From Ptychodera flava (Eukaryota > Hemichordata > Enteropneusta > Ptychoderidae): a stretch of 64,000 bases of DNA. Under the pieces are notes generated by a model, which searched no databases, was not told where the DNA came from, and saw only the letters and a program-made list of their open reading frames with translations. Made by a program: the position numbers and the translations under genes. Each line of letters begins with the position of its first letter. The first letter of the stretch is position 1. Location of the stretch: positions 27,904,332-27,968,331 of the forward strand of contig NC_091944.1 of NCBI RefSeq assembly GCF_041260155.1. The letters are read 5' to 3'. Below are positions 19,791 through 33,932 of the stretch, piece by piece.

Positions 19791-20381
19791 TGCTTAAATT
19801 AAACAAGCGACATATTGGGCCATAGAGGGCGGCTGTGATATTGACATAAAACATACAGCAACCTTTTAATTTGCGATGAATGTGAAGAATCAATATTAAA
19901 ATCTGACTGATAATGAAGGTATTTTTAAAGACAAATTAACTTCGCAATGAGTTAATGATATGATGTGACAATGATTTTATTTATAATTCTCTGCAAGGAA
20001 TTCATGTGACACATTTGAATCAAACGCTATCATTTTTTGTAACCCTGAAAATGCAAAATTGCAAATTCGTCACGCTTTCGGAAAACAATTGTGTTAGGTT
20101 AAGCGGAAAGATAGCGCACATCATGCTGCTCATGATGTATAAATTTGTCACCATTCAACGATCAGAATGAGAACTCCAACAGATGATTACAGTCTTGTCT
20201 GGACGATTGCGATGATTTCCACAGAATATTTTACCTGAACGATGTGAGTAAATGTCACTGTTACATCAAGACCACCATGCCTGTCTAAAAGCAATGTGGA
20301 GGCACCTCAGTTACCGCCGGAATCCAAAATTTGATATTCAAAACAAGAACGTCACCAAGTCACGCCGAAATGTGCTCTAGA

Positions 20382-23300
20382 CTACTTCAGTCGCCACTTC
20401 GTCTCTTCTTCATCTTCCCTTTTCTCTATTGAAAAAAATGCATAAAAATATAAAACAACCTTGTAGGACGATGTTTGTTTTATAATTAAACCGTCAACAG
20501 ATTCTAATAAGTGTGTGTTTCAGAATTATTGTACCTCTTCTAAACTTTCTAGTTAAGATATAACGTGGAATATGGTTGTTTTTTATATTTGAATGTTTTA
20601 TTGGCAACAATATAAAGAGGGGTTATAGTGCTTGTCAGAAAATGTAAAATAAAGTGGTCAATATTATCATTTATCGCTGGTAGTATTTTAAGCCATTTAC
20701 ATATATGATTTTATTTCTCAAAAATATTTTTGAACAATGAAACTGCTTTTTGACGGGACGGATACTTATGAAAATCAACTGACCCCCTCCCCCGTCTGTG
20801 CTGTAATAAAAAAATGTGTCTCTAACTTGTATCATTGGCATATGGTTCTTTACTATCCTTCGCCTGACTTGTTGCAATTTTGTCGGATGATTTGCTTGTT
20901 CACTAGAGAGCGGTACATTCAAAATCTCTTTGCAGAGTTACTTGAATTCGTTTACAAGAAAAACTAAATAACTTACCTACTCTTTCTTCTTTCTCTAGCT
21001 TACTTAGATGATGATTCACATTGTTCCGTGCTCCGATGTGCAGATGCTCCGGTGTGTCCTGAGAGAAAAGTTCAAAGGTCATGACACAGATTCACAGTGT
21101 GTGAATGATGTTGTAATTACATTGTCTATTTAAAGCTAAAGTAAATGTGTACGTAAAATACGAGGGGAAGAGCATTGCATTAAAATCTAATGTAAATTTA
21201 TTTTACTGGAGGAGTGCCTGGGTTCTGTTTATTTTCATGTGGACTGAAATTGGATCAGTTTGGATATACTAAATCTCGCGATAACGCCACTACATGACAG
21301 TAAGAAAACACAGTCGGATTACTCTACTGCGTGGCATTTACTAAATTATTTTTTTTACCCACAGACTTACATCAAGTCTTAGTCTAATAGTCCCTGGAAT
21401 ACTTCCTATTCTTCCTGTGGTTATCGAGGTTTTAGAGTGCACCGTAATTACCAAATGTATAACTGTGCATGGAGGCGATCAAAATCGACCAAAATTCAGG
21501 AGATCGGAAACTGTCTACAATTTTCAGCCTTGATTTGAAAGTTGATTGAGAATGTAAAAGATGGAAATTTTGGAAAGTTATTTCTCATTCTATGCTGAAT
21601 CTTCAACTGGAAGGCGGTAAATTCACATGCTCCGTCCGACTACCCGTCTCAAGATCTGATCCCCGAGACACGCAGCACACCTTAAGAAACAGACTAGATA
21701 TTTAAAGACTTAAACTTGTGCTAAAAGTTGCAGTAAGGACACTTCAAACCATCCCCTTCAAAATTAAGAATAAAAATAAGGGGTCACTGTGCAGAATTTG
21801 GTACTACAGAAACCAATTACCCGATATTTACCGATATTTGAAATTCAAACTCTGGCAGCCTTACCTGTTTCAATGTTGGGTTGACAATTTGACAGTTTTA
21901 GATTCTCACAAAAAATATAAGGCGGTGAAAACTTTAGTTACTCCATGAGTTTCGATATGGGGACGTAAAAGTAGTAGACCAAAACAGCGTTGTAAAATTT
22001 CGTCGTCCGATTGTAAATCCCCGAGGTACATTCTACCTTAAATACCTACATCCACGCGAGACCTCCGTCGACAGAGCCAAAATGATCAATACGCGTATAC
22101 TATGGCAACATCAACGAATCTGTCACACGACATTATAATGTGTAAAGGGACTATTAAATGAATACTTTAACCAAACTTGCTTTTTAAGAAAATCTATTTT
22201 TCTTCAAAGAACTAACACATAGAGTAGCAGCCATCTTGAATTTCAATATCGGCGAAATTAAGCGACTTGTTACTCTAATCTTACTCTCTAAGGATGGCCA
22301 TGATGATTTTTATTCTCGATTACGGAAACGACGGTTTAAAGCTTCCTAGGGGAAAACTTGGGCGTAGTCTACAGTATAAAACTTTCCATTGCTAGGTGTG
22401 TATTACACTACTTTGCGGTGTTGCGTATTTAAGGATTTAGTTATATTACAGACAGTAGGAGAGACTACTCTGTATATGTTTACATGCAGGACATTACATT
22501 TCAATACTGGGGAAGGACCTAAAAGCCTTACGGTGTAGATATTTTTCACTAATTCCATCGCAGTCATAAATCCGCTTTGGTTTTTCTGTAGTGTGTCGAT
22601 AATCTGTTTTTCTCTCATGTTTCTGTGATCGATATAGTACTTTAACTTTGGGACAGCATTGTCAACTACAGGACCATGTCCAGGATACAACACGCTGGGG
22701 TTCAAGTCAACGATTTTCTGTAGAGACTTCATGTACGTGTACAAATCTTCAAAAACCTGTGGAAATGCAAGAGGTAGTTAAATGACCAGTAGCTTTCACT
22801 TTTAATTAATTTCTTGACTATTTTTGTCTTTACTGTCAACTACAGTTTCTTGATTTTATTCAGATTGGTTGAGATATACAGTATTCAGCTTGTCAACTCA
22901 GCCTGTGTAGATTGCATTGTTATTGTTGGCAAGTGAATCTGGTCCGGACAAGAATTCAAAAGTAAACAAAAACAAGGTATTTTACACGTACAGATATCGC
23001 TATGAAAACCTCAATAGTAAGCAGTAGGTGTTTCCATAAGCCTTGGAGAGTAGAACATGAAAGTGAAGGTGACATTGAAACAAAAAATAATGAAATATTA
23101 TGATGAGTAGTTACTAACCCTTTCATATGCATTGTCAGGTCAGCGTATATGCGAAGATTTGTTATCGTTAACATAATTTGCGTGGAAAAATTTACACTCA
23201 TGTAAGTCGTGATTGCAAGTTAGCCTAACGTTGGATTCTGGTTTTTCTTTCGTTTTTCAAAATGTTTATGTGATATGCAGAACAAGCAAGTTTTTGTTGA

Positions 23301-26300
23301 GCACGCATGACAATTATCAACTGGAAAATAACTCAACTGAGAATTCTTTTAGAAATAAAATAACCTACAGTATCGACAACCGACCTTAAAAAGTGTAAAA
23401 TCCTTCAATTCTCAACTTGTTAAGTTTGTCATCATAGTTCAGTAGAATCTTGACTTACGCATGTTCCTTCTCCAAGCACACAATCACCAGTGAAGACAAA
23501 ATTATCCTCTTCGAGAAGCAGTACCATATGATCGTCCGTGTGTCCTGGAGTGTATACAACCCTGTGCGCATGCGGGGAAGACATAAACTTTCCAGAAGAA
23601 CGCATATTTCCATGCACTAAAGTAGGTTATCATCATAAATGAGCCAAAATGCCAGTGTTTGCAAAAATGGTTTGATATAATTGCTTAAGTAAATAATGAA
23701 AGGGCGCCGTTAGTTTACCCATGGAAGTAGAAGGGAAACGTTTATACACAGCAAATTTTCCCCGATATCGTTCACGAGTATTAATGTATATTAATCTCCC
23801 CAAGAAAGACCGAATATATTAAGAGTCTAATACAACACGAGACTGCGCTCAACAATGGCATGGCGGTGTGACGTCGTCTCCATGGTTTACCATCAAAATA
23901 ATTTGGAACATCTGATGATTGGCCTTGTACAGGAAGCAAACGTGCATGTATTGAGAATGACTATAAGTACTGCTATTGAAACGTATACATAAAACTAAGT
24001 GCGTGACCGTAGACGCAGTCGTGAACGGGTTGGACTGTCTCAGGGCGCCCGCACACCACAAAATCTTTCGGGGCAGATCGAAAAAGTGAGTTCAATGTCC
24101 ACATACCTCAAAGTAGCGCCCTCAGTTTTTATCAGGTCACCGTCATTCAAGTAGTTGAACTTCATAGTATCGGAACCTATCACGTCTTCTTTGGATTCGG
24201 GATTTCTTGGTAATTTGGAAATTTTCGGCAGAAAATCTGTTGATGGCGTTCAAATATGTTATAATTTAAATATCCATGGCGACTATCGGAAAAGGTAAAT
24301 CTATGATCGTCGGTGATGGGCCGGTTCTACCATCATACCAATCCGTGTCGATGTTCTTGATCGCTTATCCAAGTTTCTAAAACACTAAGCCCTTCAGATA
24401 TGTAAACAGTGTTTATCATAATATTTTGATATGTGATGTATTTTCTTTGAGGAGGGAAAGGGAATACGTATTTTAAAGTTGATTAAGGATATAATCTAAC
24501 ACAGAAGTGTCGGAGGAAAGCATTCGCACAATTTTTCTCGTCGAGATTTTCTCAGAAAAGTCAACGTTCCCTGCCTAGCAACATTATCAGAAATAGACAT
24601 TATATGTTGTTGAACAAGGTAAGGCAAAGTCGTTGTGCTTAGGGACGGACCATTAGATCTTGGGAGGGGGGTGGTCAAAAACAGAAAAAAAAAATTTTCA
24701 GAGCAGAAAGTTAGGAAAAAAAAAATCTTCAAACTAGTTTGCAAAATAAAAAAAAATAAATAAGAAGACAAAGGCGTAAAAAAAAAAATCTGCAAAAGTC
24801 TTTAAAATTTTGAATTTTTTTTAGATTTTACTGACAGAAAGCAACTTTCTGTATTTTTTAGTACATCCTCCCGGCACATTTTTAATTTTAATTTATACAT
24901 TTAGAGTGACTGTATCCCTTATACTGGAAGTTGTGATTATATTATCTTTTCAGGACTTTTGTATTCTGATCACTTGAAAATTATGAAATTATAGAACCTG
25001 TTTTCTACTTGTTTCCTGCGTACAAACCAAGCAGGTACACTAGGTAAAACATTGAAACTATGGTATGGTTGTCAAGACAGAAAGTTGTATTCGCCTTTTA
25101 AGATCAAGGTAAACAGATGCAGGCCACATCAGTTTCATTTTTTTCACAGCATTTTATTGCAATGATGAATGCAAGAATGGGTGAACAAGTAGAAACACGT
25201 CAATACCGATAAAACAACATATCAAGTCATTATGTATTATTTTGCTTTTAAAAAGGCATTTTCAATTCTTTTTTCTCAAAAAACAGCCTCAAAAAACAAC
25301 AACAACACATGTTTTAAACATTCAACAATACACTACGTAGAATGCCATCTATCCAACAAATCCCAACACAAAACACACAAAAGGGGTTGAACTTTGAAAG
25401 TTTCTCGTCGATAGCAAATACTGAATAAATCTGCATGAATAATCGTTTTGTGTAGCAAATTTCAAAGAAATTGGACAAGCCCTTTCAGAGAATACAGATT
25501 TTTTGACCATGAATGGCATAAATTGCCCTAAAAAGACAAATATTGAAATTTCAACACATCTATACACATCCAATCAATTTGGACATGCTGCTACAGAGAA
25601 ATAGATGTTTTGATCAAAAAAGGGCAACAATTGCTCTAAAAACACAAATATGCAAATTTAACTATATTATTTAGCTTATTTTAGCTTCTCAGCTTGTCAA
25701 AATCAATTATAAATCATGAGATATGCATGATGTTTGGTGGGGTGAATGTAGCCATTTCACCACGCAGTAGAAAGGGAAGCCAGGAAACCAAAATAGTCAA
25801 TTTTCAAAACTATAGGAAGCTACTGAGGAGCAAGAAGACCATGTTTCAGAGGAAGATGTGTAATCCGAAAAAAATGCTCCCAAAGTGCCACCAAAAAACA
25901 CCATTTTTATCTCTATTTTTCAAAAGCTCCAACAGCAGGAGGGGGGACACCCCCCTCCTGACCACCCCCGCAAAAATACTCCCCAAGTGCCACCAAATAA
26001 CACCATTTTAATCTCTATTTTCAAAAGCTCCAAACGGCAGTAGGGGCAAACCCCTTTCTGACCACCCCCCCCCCCGCAAAATACTCCCCAAGTGCCACCA
26101 AATAACACCATTTTAATCTCTATTTTTCAAAAGCTCCAACGGCAGGAGGGGGACACCCCCTCCTGACCACCCCCCGCAAAAATACTCCCCAAGTGCCACC
26201 AAATAACACCATTTTAATCTCTATTTTTCAAAACCTCCAACGGCAGCAGGGGGACACCCCTCTCCAAATTCTCCCCCCCCTGTGACCGCTTGCGTGGCTG

Positions 26301-27486
26301 CTTATGGTGCTTGGCACCACATCTTTGCCCTCTTTATCTTCAGACAGCGACGAACTAAAAAAAAATTATAAATCTGAAAATTTACTCTGAAAAAAAAAAT
26401 TGCACAGCTAATCTCAATTGGAAAAAAAAAATTCAGAAATTTACGATAGTAAAAAAAAAATTTTCACAATTTCATTGTGACCACCCCCCTCCCAAGGTCA
26501 AATGGTCCATCCCTTAATTCTCACGAACTCAGAGCTGCTCACAGAGTCCCGTGAGTCATTTACGGCGACGCAGTGAATCCAAAAGTTTGTAACAATGTTG
26601 TCTAAGAATGGTGTCTGAACCTGACAAGGTTTGAGCAATGCCAGCGTTAACATTTGTCGCACACGAGACAGAACATTATCACGGTTCATATACTCCTGAT
26701 CGCATATCATGAACAGCAGGTAATCTGCCAAATGCTGATATTTGCTCTTCAGAATATTACCGCCGAAACAGCCGCTGCGGCAATTACGAAACCCGCAAGC
26801 GTTTATGGGAAAGATTGATGACGTCACAAACATCGGCCTGACTAACAACTATGAATCACACTGGCGGACAAACACTCACCTGGTTGTACCTTGTTGCATA
26901 TCCCTGCAATGCCACCCACGTGATCATGATGCCAGTGCGTGCACAGGATAGCTTCAATCTGAACGCTGTGATCACTCAATGTGGTTGTCAGTGAATTCAA
27001 GTACTCCTCTATATCAGGCTCCCCCGTATCTATCAAGATACGGCTACAAAAATGAAGTGCAAGAATCATTCCAAGCAGATAAACTGATTCGACAGATACT
27101 AGTAGTAAACTCAAATCCCTGATTCCGTGCACCAAAATAGTGGCTGATGGGGTGAACATTATCGGATGTTATGAAAGCGATATCACATCGACAGTGGTTT
27201 TTTTGTAAATATCTAAACTTTGACAAGAGTGAAATATAATGCCGTGATTTTAAATCTACGTTTTCAAATAGCAAAACTTCAACTTGATGCAGTTTATGAT
27301 ACGACACTCTGATGACAGTCAAGGAATATTCGTAAGTAAGAGTGAGGCTCGACTGTTTCATGTTTGCTTTGCTGACTACACTGATAGTCACTCACTTTCA
27401 TCACGGCGCCAATTGGTGTAGCAATTGGGTTGCCAATATCCACAGTGTCTTGATGTTGTTATCATTTCATTGGTCTGTTTACTTAT

Positions 27487-27524
<38 letters not shown>

Positions 27525-30500
27525 ATTTGTTTGTTGTTGAAGGTGGACGTTGCAGGGCTATGGTGTTACCCGTGTTTTGATGTTGGGTTCACTGTGTTTG
27601 CGCAATCGGTGATAAAAGGCGCACCCAAGCGTGGCGAGACCCCCCTCCCGCAACGGATGTTCCGTGTCATTGATTCAAAGGTTTACGGCTCCTTCTGCGA
27701 AAGATGAGGGTAAATTGTATCGTAGTTTTTCAGGTTGCAGTAATACGTGTATGGGTCATAGGCCTGAAAATGTAGTGAACATTTTTTTTTTTGCCAATAC
27801 CTAAATCAATATTGATGAGGCCTAAAAAATAAACAATGAGCTGAAATATTATTTAAATACTATCTGCGATACTTTAAATTTGTGAATAACTTTCTCCGTG
27901 TCATTTTCCATTTCTTTTGTCCACAATACGTTAGCATTTCTTTAATACCATAGGCCGTGGGCTAGAGGGGGTCTACGTGCACCCCCCACACAGGATAACA
28001 AACCTGTATTTTTCAGAAGCCTTGGGATCCCTAGAATACGAAATGGAATTTTAACAGAAAAAATATAGGGATGGAATAGCTGTTATGGTCATGTTTTGAA
28101 GGGTACCGCAAAATCACGATTTTCCAAGCCAAATGCATTTTCGTCAAATCTGTCTTCTTGTAAGTCATATGCTGAGCTCATTTGTTAACATAACCTCACT
28201 TGTTTGGTATCATTAGAAAGGAAATTTATTCCTCTTTAAGATGACATATTGAACTATGCAATATCTTCTACAGTTTTTGTGAAATATGACCAAAACTTAC
28301 CCCATACCCCAAAATTTAACATTGCAAATTACAGTAAATCTCAAATTCTACCGATTTTTAGCTAGGCATAATAAAAAATGCAATGTTTTGTCTGAAATAT
28401 GTTTTATTTGATACAGGACATGTCAGAAATATGAAATAGACTTTTAACAGAAAAATATTGGGAATCTACAGCTGTAACAGTCATATTTTGAAGGGTACAG
28501 CAAAATCACAGTGTTGCAGATTTGCATACATTTTTGTTAAATTTGTCTTCTTATAAGTTATCTGCTGAGCTTGTTTTTGAATATAACCTGGCTTGTTAGG
28601 TATCATTAGAAAGATAATTCACTAATCTTCAGAATGATATATTGTAACATGCAATATCTTCTATAGTTTTCATGATATATAACCAAAACTTACCCCTTAC
28701 CCCAAAGTTTACATTGAAAATTTCAATCATAGCTAAAACCAAATTCTACAATTTTTTTAGCTTGACACAAAAAATCTGGCCGTTTTTGCTATTAAATCTA
28801 TTTTATTTGGTACAGGGACATGTGAGAAATATGAAATAGACTTTTAACAGAAAAAATATTAGGAATCTACAGCTGTAACGGTCATATTTTGAAGGGTACC
28901 GCAAAATAACAGCGTTGCAGATTTGCATGCATTTTTGTTAAAACTGTCTTCCTGTAAGTTATCTGCTGAGCTTGTTTTTGAATATAACCTGGCTTGTTAG
29001 GTATCGTTAGAAAGATAATTTACTAATCTTCAGAATGACATATTGTAACATGCAATATCTTCTATAGTTTTCATGATATATAACCAAAATCTACCCCATA
29101 CCCCAAAGTTTACATTGAACATTTCTGTCATAGCTAAAACCAAATTCTACAATTTTTTAAGCTTGACACAAAAAATCTGGCATTTTTTGCTATTAAATCT
29201 ATTTTATTTGGTACAGGGACATGTGAGAAATATGAAATAGACTTTTAACAGAAACAATATTGGGAATCTACAGCTGTAACAGTCATATTTTGAAGGGTAC
29301 CGCAAAATCACAGTATTGCAGATTTGCATGCATTTTTGTTAAATTTGTCTTTATAAGTTATCTGCTGAGCTTGTTTTTGAATATAACCTGGCTTGTTAGG
29401 TATCGTTAGACAGATAATTTACTAATCTTCAGAATGACATATTGTAACATGCAATATCTTCTATAGTTTTCATGATATATAACCAAAACTTACCCCTTAC
29501 TCCAAAGTTTACATTGAAAATTTCAGTCATAGCTAAAACCAAATTCTACCATTTTTTTACGTAGACATATAAAATCTGCCCATTTTTGCTATTGAATCTG
29601 TTGTATTTGGTACAGGAACATGTCAGAAATATGAAATAGACTTTTAACAGAAAATATATTGGGACTCTACAGCTGTAACAGTCATATTTTGAAGGGTCTC
29701 GCAAAATCACAGTATTGAAAACTCGCTTGCTTTTTTGTTAAATCTGTCTTCTTATAAGTCATCTGCTGAGCTTGATTTTTGACATAACCTGGCTTGTTAG
29801 GTATCAATAGAAAGGTAATTTACTAGTTTTTAAAATGACATATTGTAATATGGAATGTCTTGTTTAGGTTTCATGAAATAGGACAAAAGCTTACCCCATA
29901 CCCCAAGGTTTACACTGCAAATTACCGCAAATCTGAAACTCTACCTTCTTTTACAATTTATTAACTTTACATACCAAAGGCAATGCTTGTATGCAATCTA
30001 TGACATCTGTGTTTTTGTTAAAAAAGTATGTTACAAATATGAAATTAACTTTTAACAGGAACATAATATGATTTTGTAGCCTTTTGGATCATATTTGGAA
30101 GGGTACCCAGGTATCAAGGCAAATTTGCCGAAACACATACATTTGCAATATATGAGTGCCCCCTCCAAAAATGATCCAAGTGGCTACTAAATTGTATCAT
30201 CTTCCAGTTAAAAGTTAATTTTATACTTGTAACATACGTTTGTAACAAATAAATCAGATTTTAAATAAGAATTGCCTTTTGTATTATTTGCAGCAAAAAA
30301 TGGTAGAATTTAAGATGAGCCTTAATTTGCGATTTGAACTTTTTGGGTATGGGGTAAAGTTTGACCATATTCCAGGAAAACTATGAATGACATTGTATAT
30401 TACAATATGTCATCTTAAAGAAGAATAAATTACCCTACTAATGATACCTCACAAGCCAGGTTGTGTCACAAAATAAGTTCAGCAGATGACTTACAAGAAG

Positions 30501-33500
30501 AAGAATTTAACAAAAAAGGTGCCAGTTTGCGGTACTGCGATTTTGCATTTCCCTTCAAAATATGGCTGTTACAACTATACAGTCCAAATATTGTTTCTGT
30601 TAAAAGTCTATTTCACATTTCTGATATGACCCAGTACCATATACAATAGATCTAATACCGAAACAGAGCTATTTTTATCATGTCTAGCTAAAAATTCACG
30701 GAAATTGATCACGTTATCTATGACAGTACTTTCAATATAAACCTTGGGGTATGGGGTACGTTTTGGTCATATTCCATGAAAACTATACAAGATATTGCCT
30801 GTTGTAAATACCAGTTAATTACCTTTTTAATGATACTAAACAAACCCGGTTATAATCAATAACAAGCTCAGTAGACGACTTATAAGATGACAGATTTAAC
30901 AAAAACGCATGCGAATCAGGAATACTGAGATTTTGCTGTACCCTTAAAAATACAGCTGTTACAGCTATAGAATCCCAATATTTTTTTCTGTTAAAAGTTC
31001 ATTTCATATTTCTGATATGGCCAAGTACAAAATAAAACAGATTTCATACAAAAAATTGCCTAATTTTTTATGTCTGCGTAAAAAATTGCTTGAATTTGAC
31101 ATTAGCTATGACAGTAGTTTTCGATGTAAATTTTGGGGTATGGGGTAAGTTTTGGTCATATTTCATAAAAATCTGTACAAGATATTGCATGTTACAATAT
31201 GTCATTTTAAAGACTAGTAAATAATCTTACTAATGATACCTAACAACTTACATTATATTCTATAAGAAGCTCAGCAGATGACTTACAAGACGATAGATTC
31301 AACAAAAATGCACGCAAGTCAGGAATACTGAGATTTTGCTGTACCCTTCAAAATCTGACTGTTACAACTACAGAATTCCAATCTTTTTTCTGTTAAAAGT
31401 CTATTTTATATTTTTGACATGACCCATTACCGAATGAAATAGATTTCATACAAATAAATGCCTGTTTTATATGTCTAGGTAAAGAAAATGGTAGAATTTG
31501 ATTTTAGCTATGACTGAAATTTTCAATGTAAATTTTGGGGTATGGGGTAAGTTTTGGTCATATTTCATGAAAAGTATGCAATATATTACATTTTACAATA
31601 TGTCATTTTAAAGATTAGTAAATTATCTTTCTAATGATACCTAACAAACCAGGTTATATTCAAAAACAAGCTCAGCAGATAACTTACAGGAAGACAGTTT
31701 TAACAAAAATGCATGCAAATCTGCAACGCTGTTATTTTGCGGTACCCTTCAAAATATGACCGCTACAGTTGTAGAGTCCTAATATTTTTTCTGTTAAAAG
31801 TCTATTTCATATTTCTCACATGTCCCTGTACCAAATAAAACAGATTTAATAGCAAAAACGGCCAGAGTTTTTGTTTCTAGCTAAAAATTTGTAGAATTTG
31901 GTTTTAGCTATGACTGAAATTTTCAATGTAAACTTTGGGGTATGGGGTAAGTTTTGGTTATATATCATGAAACTATAGAAGATATTGCATGTTACAATAT
32001 GTCATTCTGAAGATTAGTAAATTATCTTTCTAATGATACCTAACAAACCAGGTTATATTCAAAAACAAGCTCAGTAGATAACTTACAGGAAGACAGTTTT
32101 AACAAAAATGCATGCAAATCTGCAACGCTGTTATTTTGCGCTACCCTTCAAAATATGACCGCTACAGTTGTAGATTCCTAATATTTTTTCTGTTAAAAGT
32201 CTATTTCATATTTCTCACATGTCCCTGTACCAAATAAAACATATTTAATAGCAAAAACGGCCAGAGTTTTTGTTTCTAGCTAAAAAATTTGTAGAATTTG
32301 GTTTTAGCTATGACTGAAATTTTCAATGTAAACTTTGGGGTATGGGGTAGGTTTTGGTTATATATCATGACAACTATAGAAGATATTGCATGTTACAATA
32401 TGTCATTCTAAAGATTAGTAAATTATCTTTCTAATGATACCTAACAAGCCAGGTTATATTCAAAAATAAGCTCAGCCGATAACTTACAGGAAGACAGTTT
32501 TAACAAAAATGCATGCAAATCTGCTACACTGTTATTTTGCGGTACCCTTCAAAATATCACCGTTACAGCTGTAGATTCCTAATATTTTTTCTGTTAAAGT
32601 CTATTTTATATTTCTCACATGTCCCTGTACCAAATAAAATAGATTTAATAGCAAAAACGGCCAGATTTTTTGTGTCAAGCTAAAAAAATTGTAGAATTTG
32701 GTTTTAGCTATGATTGAAATTTTCAATGTAAACTTTGGGGTAAGGGGTAAGTTTTGGTTATATATCATGAAAACTATAGAAGATATTGCATGTTACAATA
32801 TGTCATTCTAAAGATTAGTAAATTATCTTTCTAATGATACCTAACAAGCCAGGTTATATTCAAAAACAAGCTCAGCAGATAACTTACAGGAAGACAGTTT
32901 TAACAAAAATGCATGCAAATCTGCTACACTGTTATTTTGCGGTACCCTTCAAAATATGACTGTTACAGCTGTAGATTCCCAATATTTTTTCTGTTAAAAG
33001 TCTATTTCATATTTCTGACATGTCCTTGTATCAAATAAAACAGATTTCAGACAAAACATTGCATTTTTTATTATGCCTAGCTAAAAAATTGGTAGAATTT
33101 GAGATTTACTGTAATTTGCAATGTTAAATTTTTGGGTAAGGGGTAAGTTTTGGTTATATTTTACAAAAACTGTAGAAGATATTGCATAGTTCAATATGTC
33201 ATCTTAAAGAGGAATAAATTTCCTTTCTAATGATACCAAACAAGTGAGGTTATGTTAACAAATGAGCTCAGCACATGACTTACAAGAAGACAGATTTGAC
33301 GAAAATGCATTTGGCTTGGAAAATCGTGATTTTGCGGTACCCTTCAAAACATGACCATAACAGCTATTCCATCCCTATATTTTTTCTGTTAAAATTCCAT
33401 TTCGTATTCTAGGGATCCCAAGGCTTCTGAAAAATACAGGTTTGTTATCCTGTGTGGGGGGTGCACGTAGACCCCCTCTAGCCCACGGACTACCAGTAGA

Positions 33501-33886
33501 AATCTCCATACACTGGCAAAGATCGTGAGAGCGAGTCCTTCTAACAGCATTTTACTATCCGTATTATTTGACTAAAAATCACTGTTACGCAGTTACGAAA
33601 TATTCAAAGATCTCGGGAAAAAAACAGTCCAATTTGAAATCCGCCAGGGGAAATGTGATACTCATTCCACACTTCTGACACTTACACAGTTTGTATTTCC
33701 CCGAAGGAACATACGAAATATACATGAAGTCTGGTGCGAACAAGGGAATGCAGGCTCCTAGTTATTAATTTTAGTAAAAATATGAAAATTATCAGCAGCA
33801 TCATCCTCATCATCTTCATCACCGTGCAGCGAAAATTCAAACCAAGATTCGCCAACCCTTATGTAAACTACTCTTTCCTATATAGG

Positions 33887-33932
<46 letters not shown>

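Noticed and set aside
24496..24795. Phe-rich minus-strand frame
   Set aside because: Arises from the A runs at the end of the TIR element.
27955..33488. CRISPR-like or simple satellite array
   Set aside because: Units are ~400 bp, contiguous without spacers and in two opposite orientations with matching outer ends; the host is an animal.
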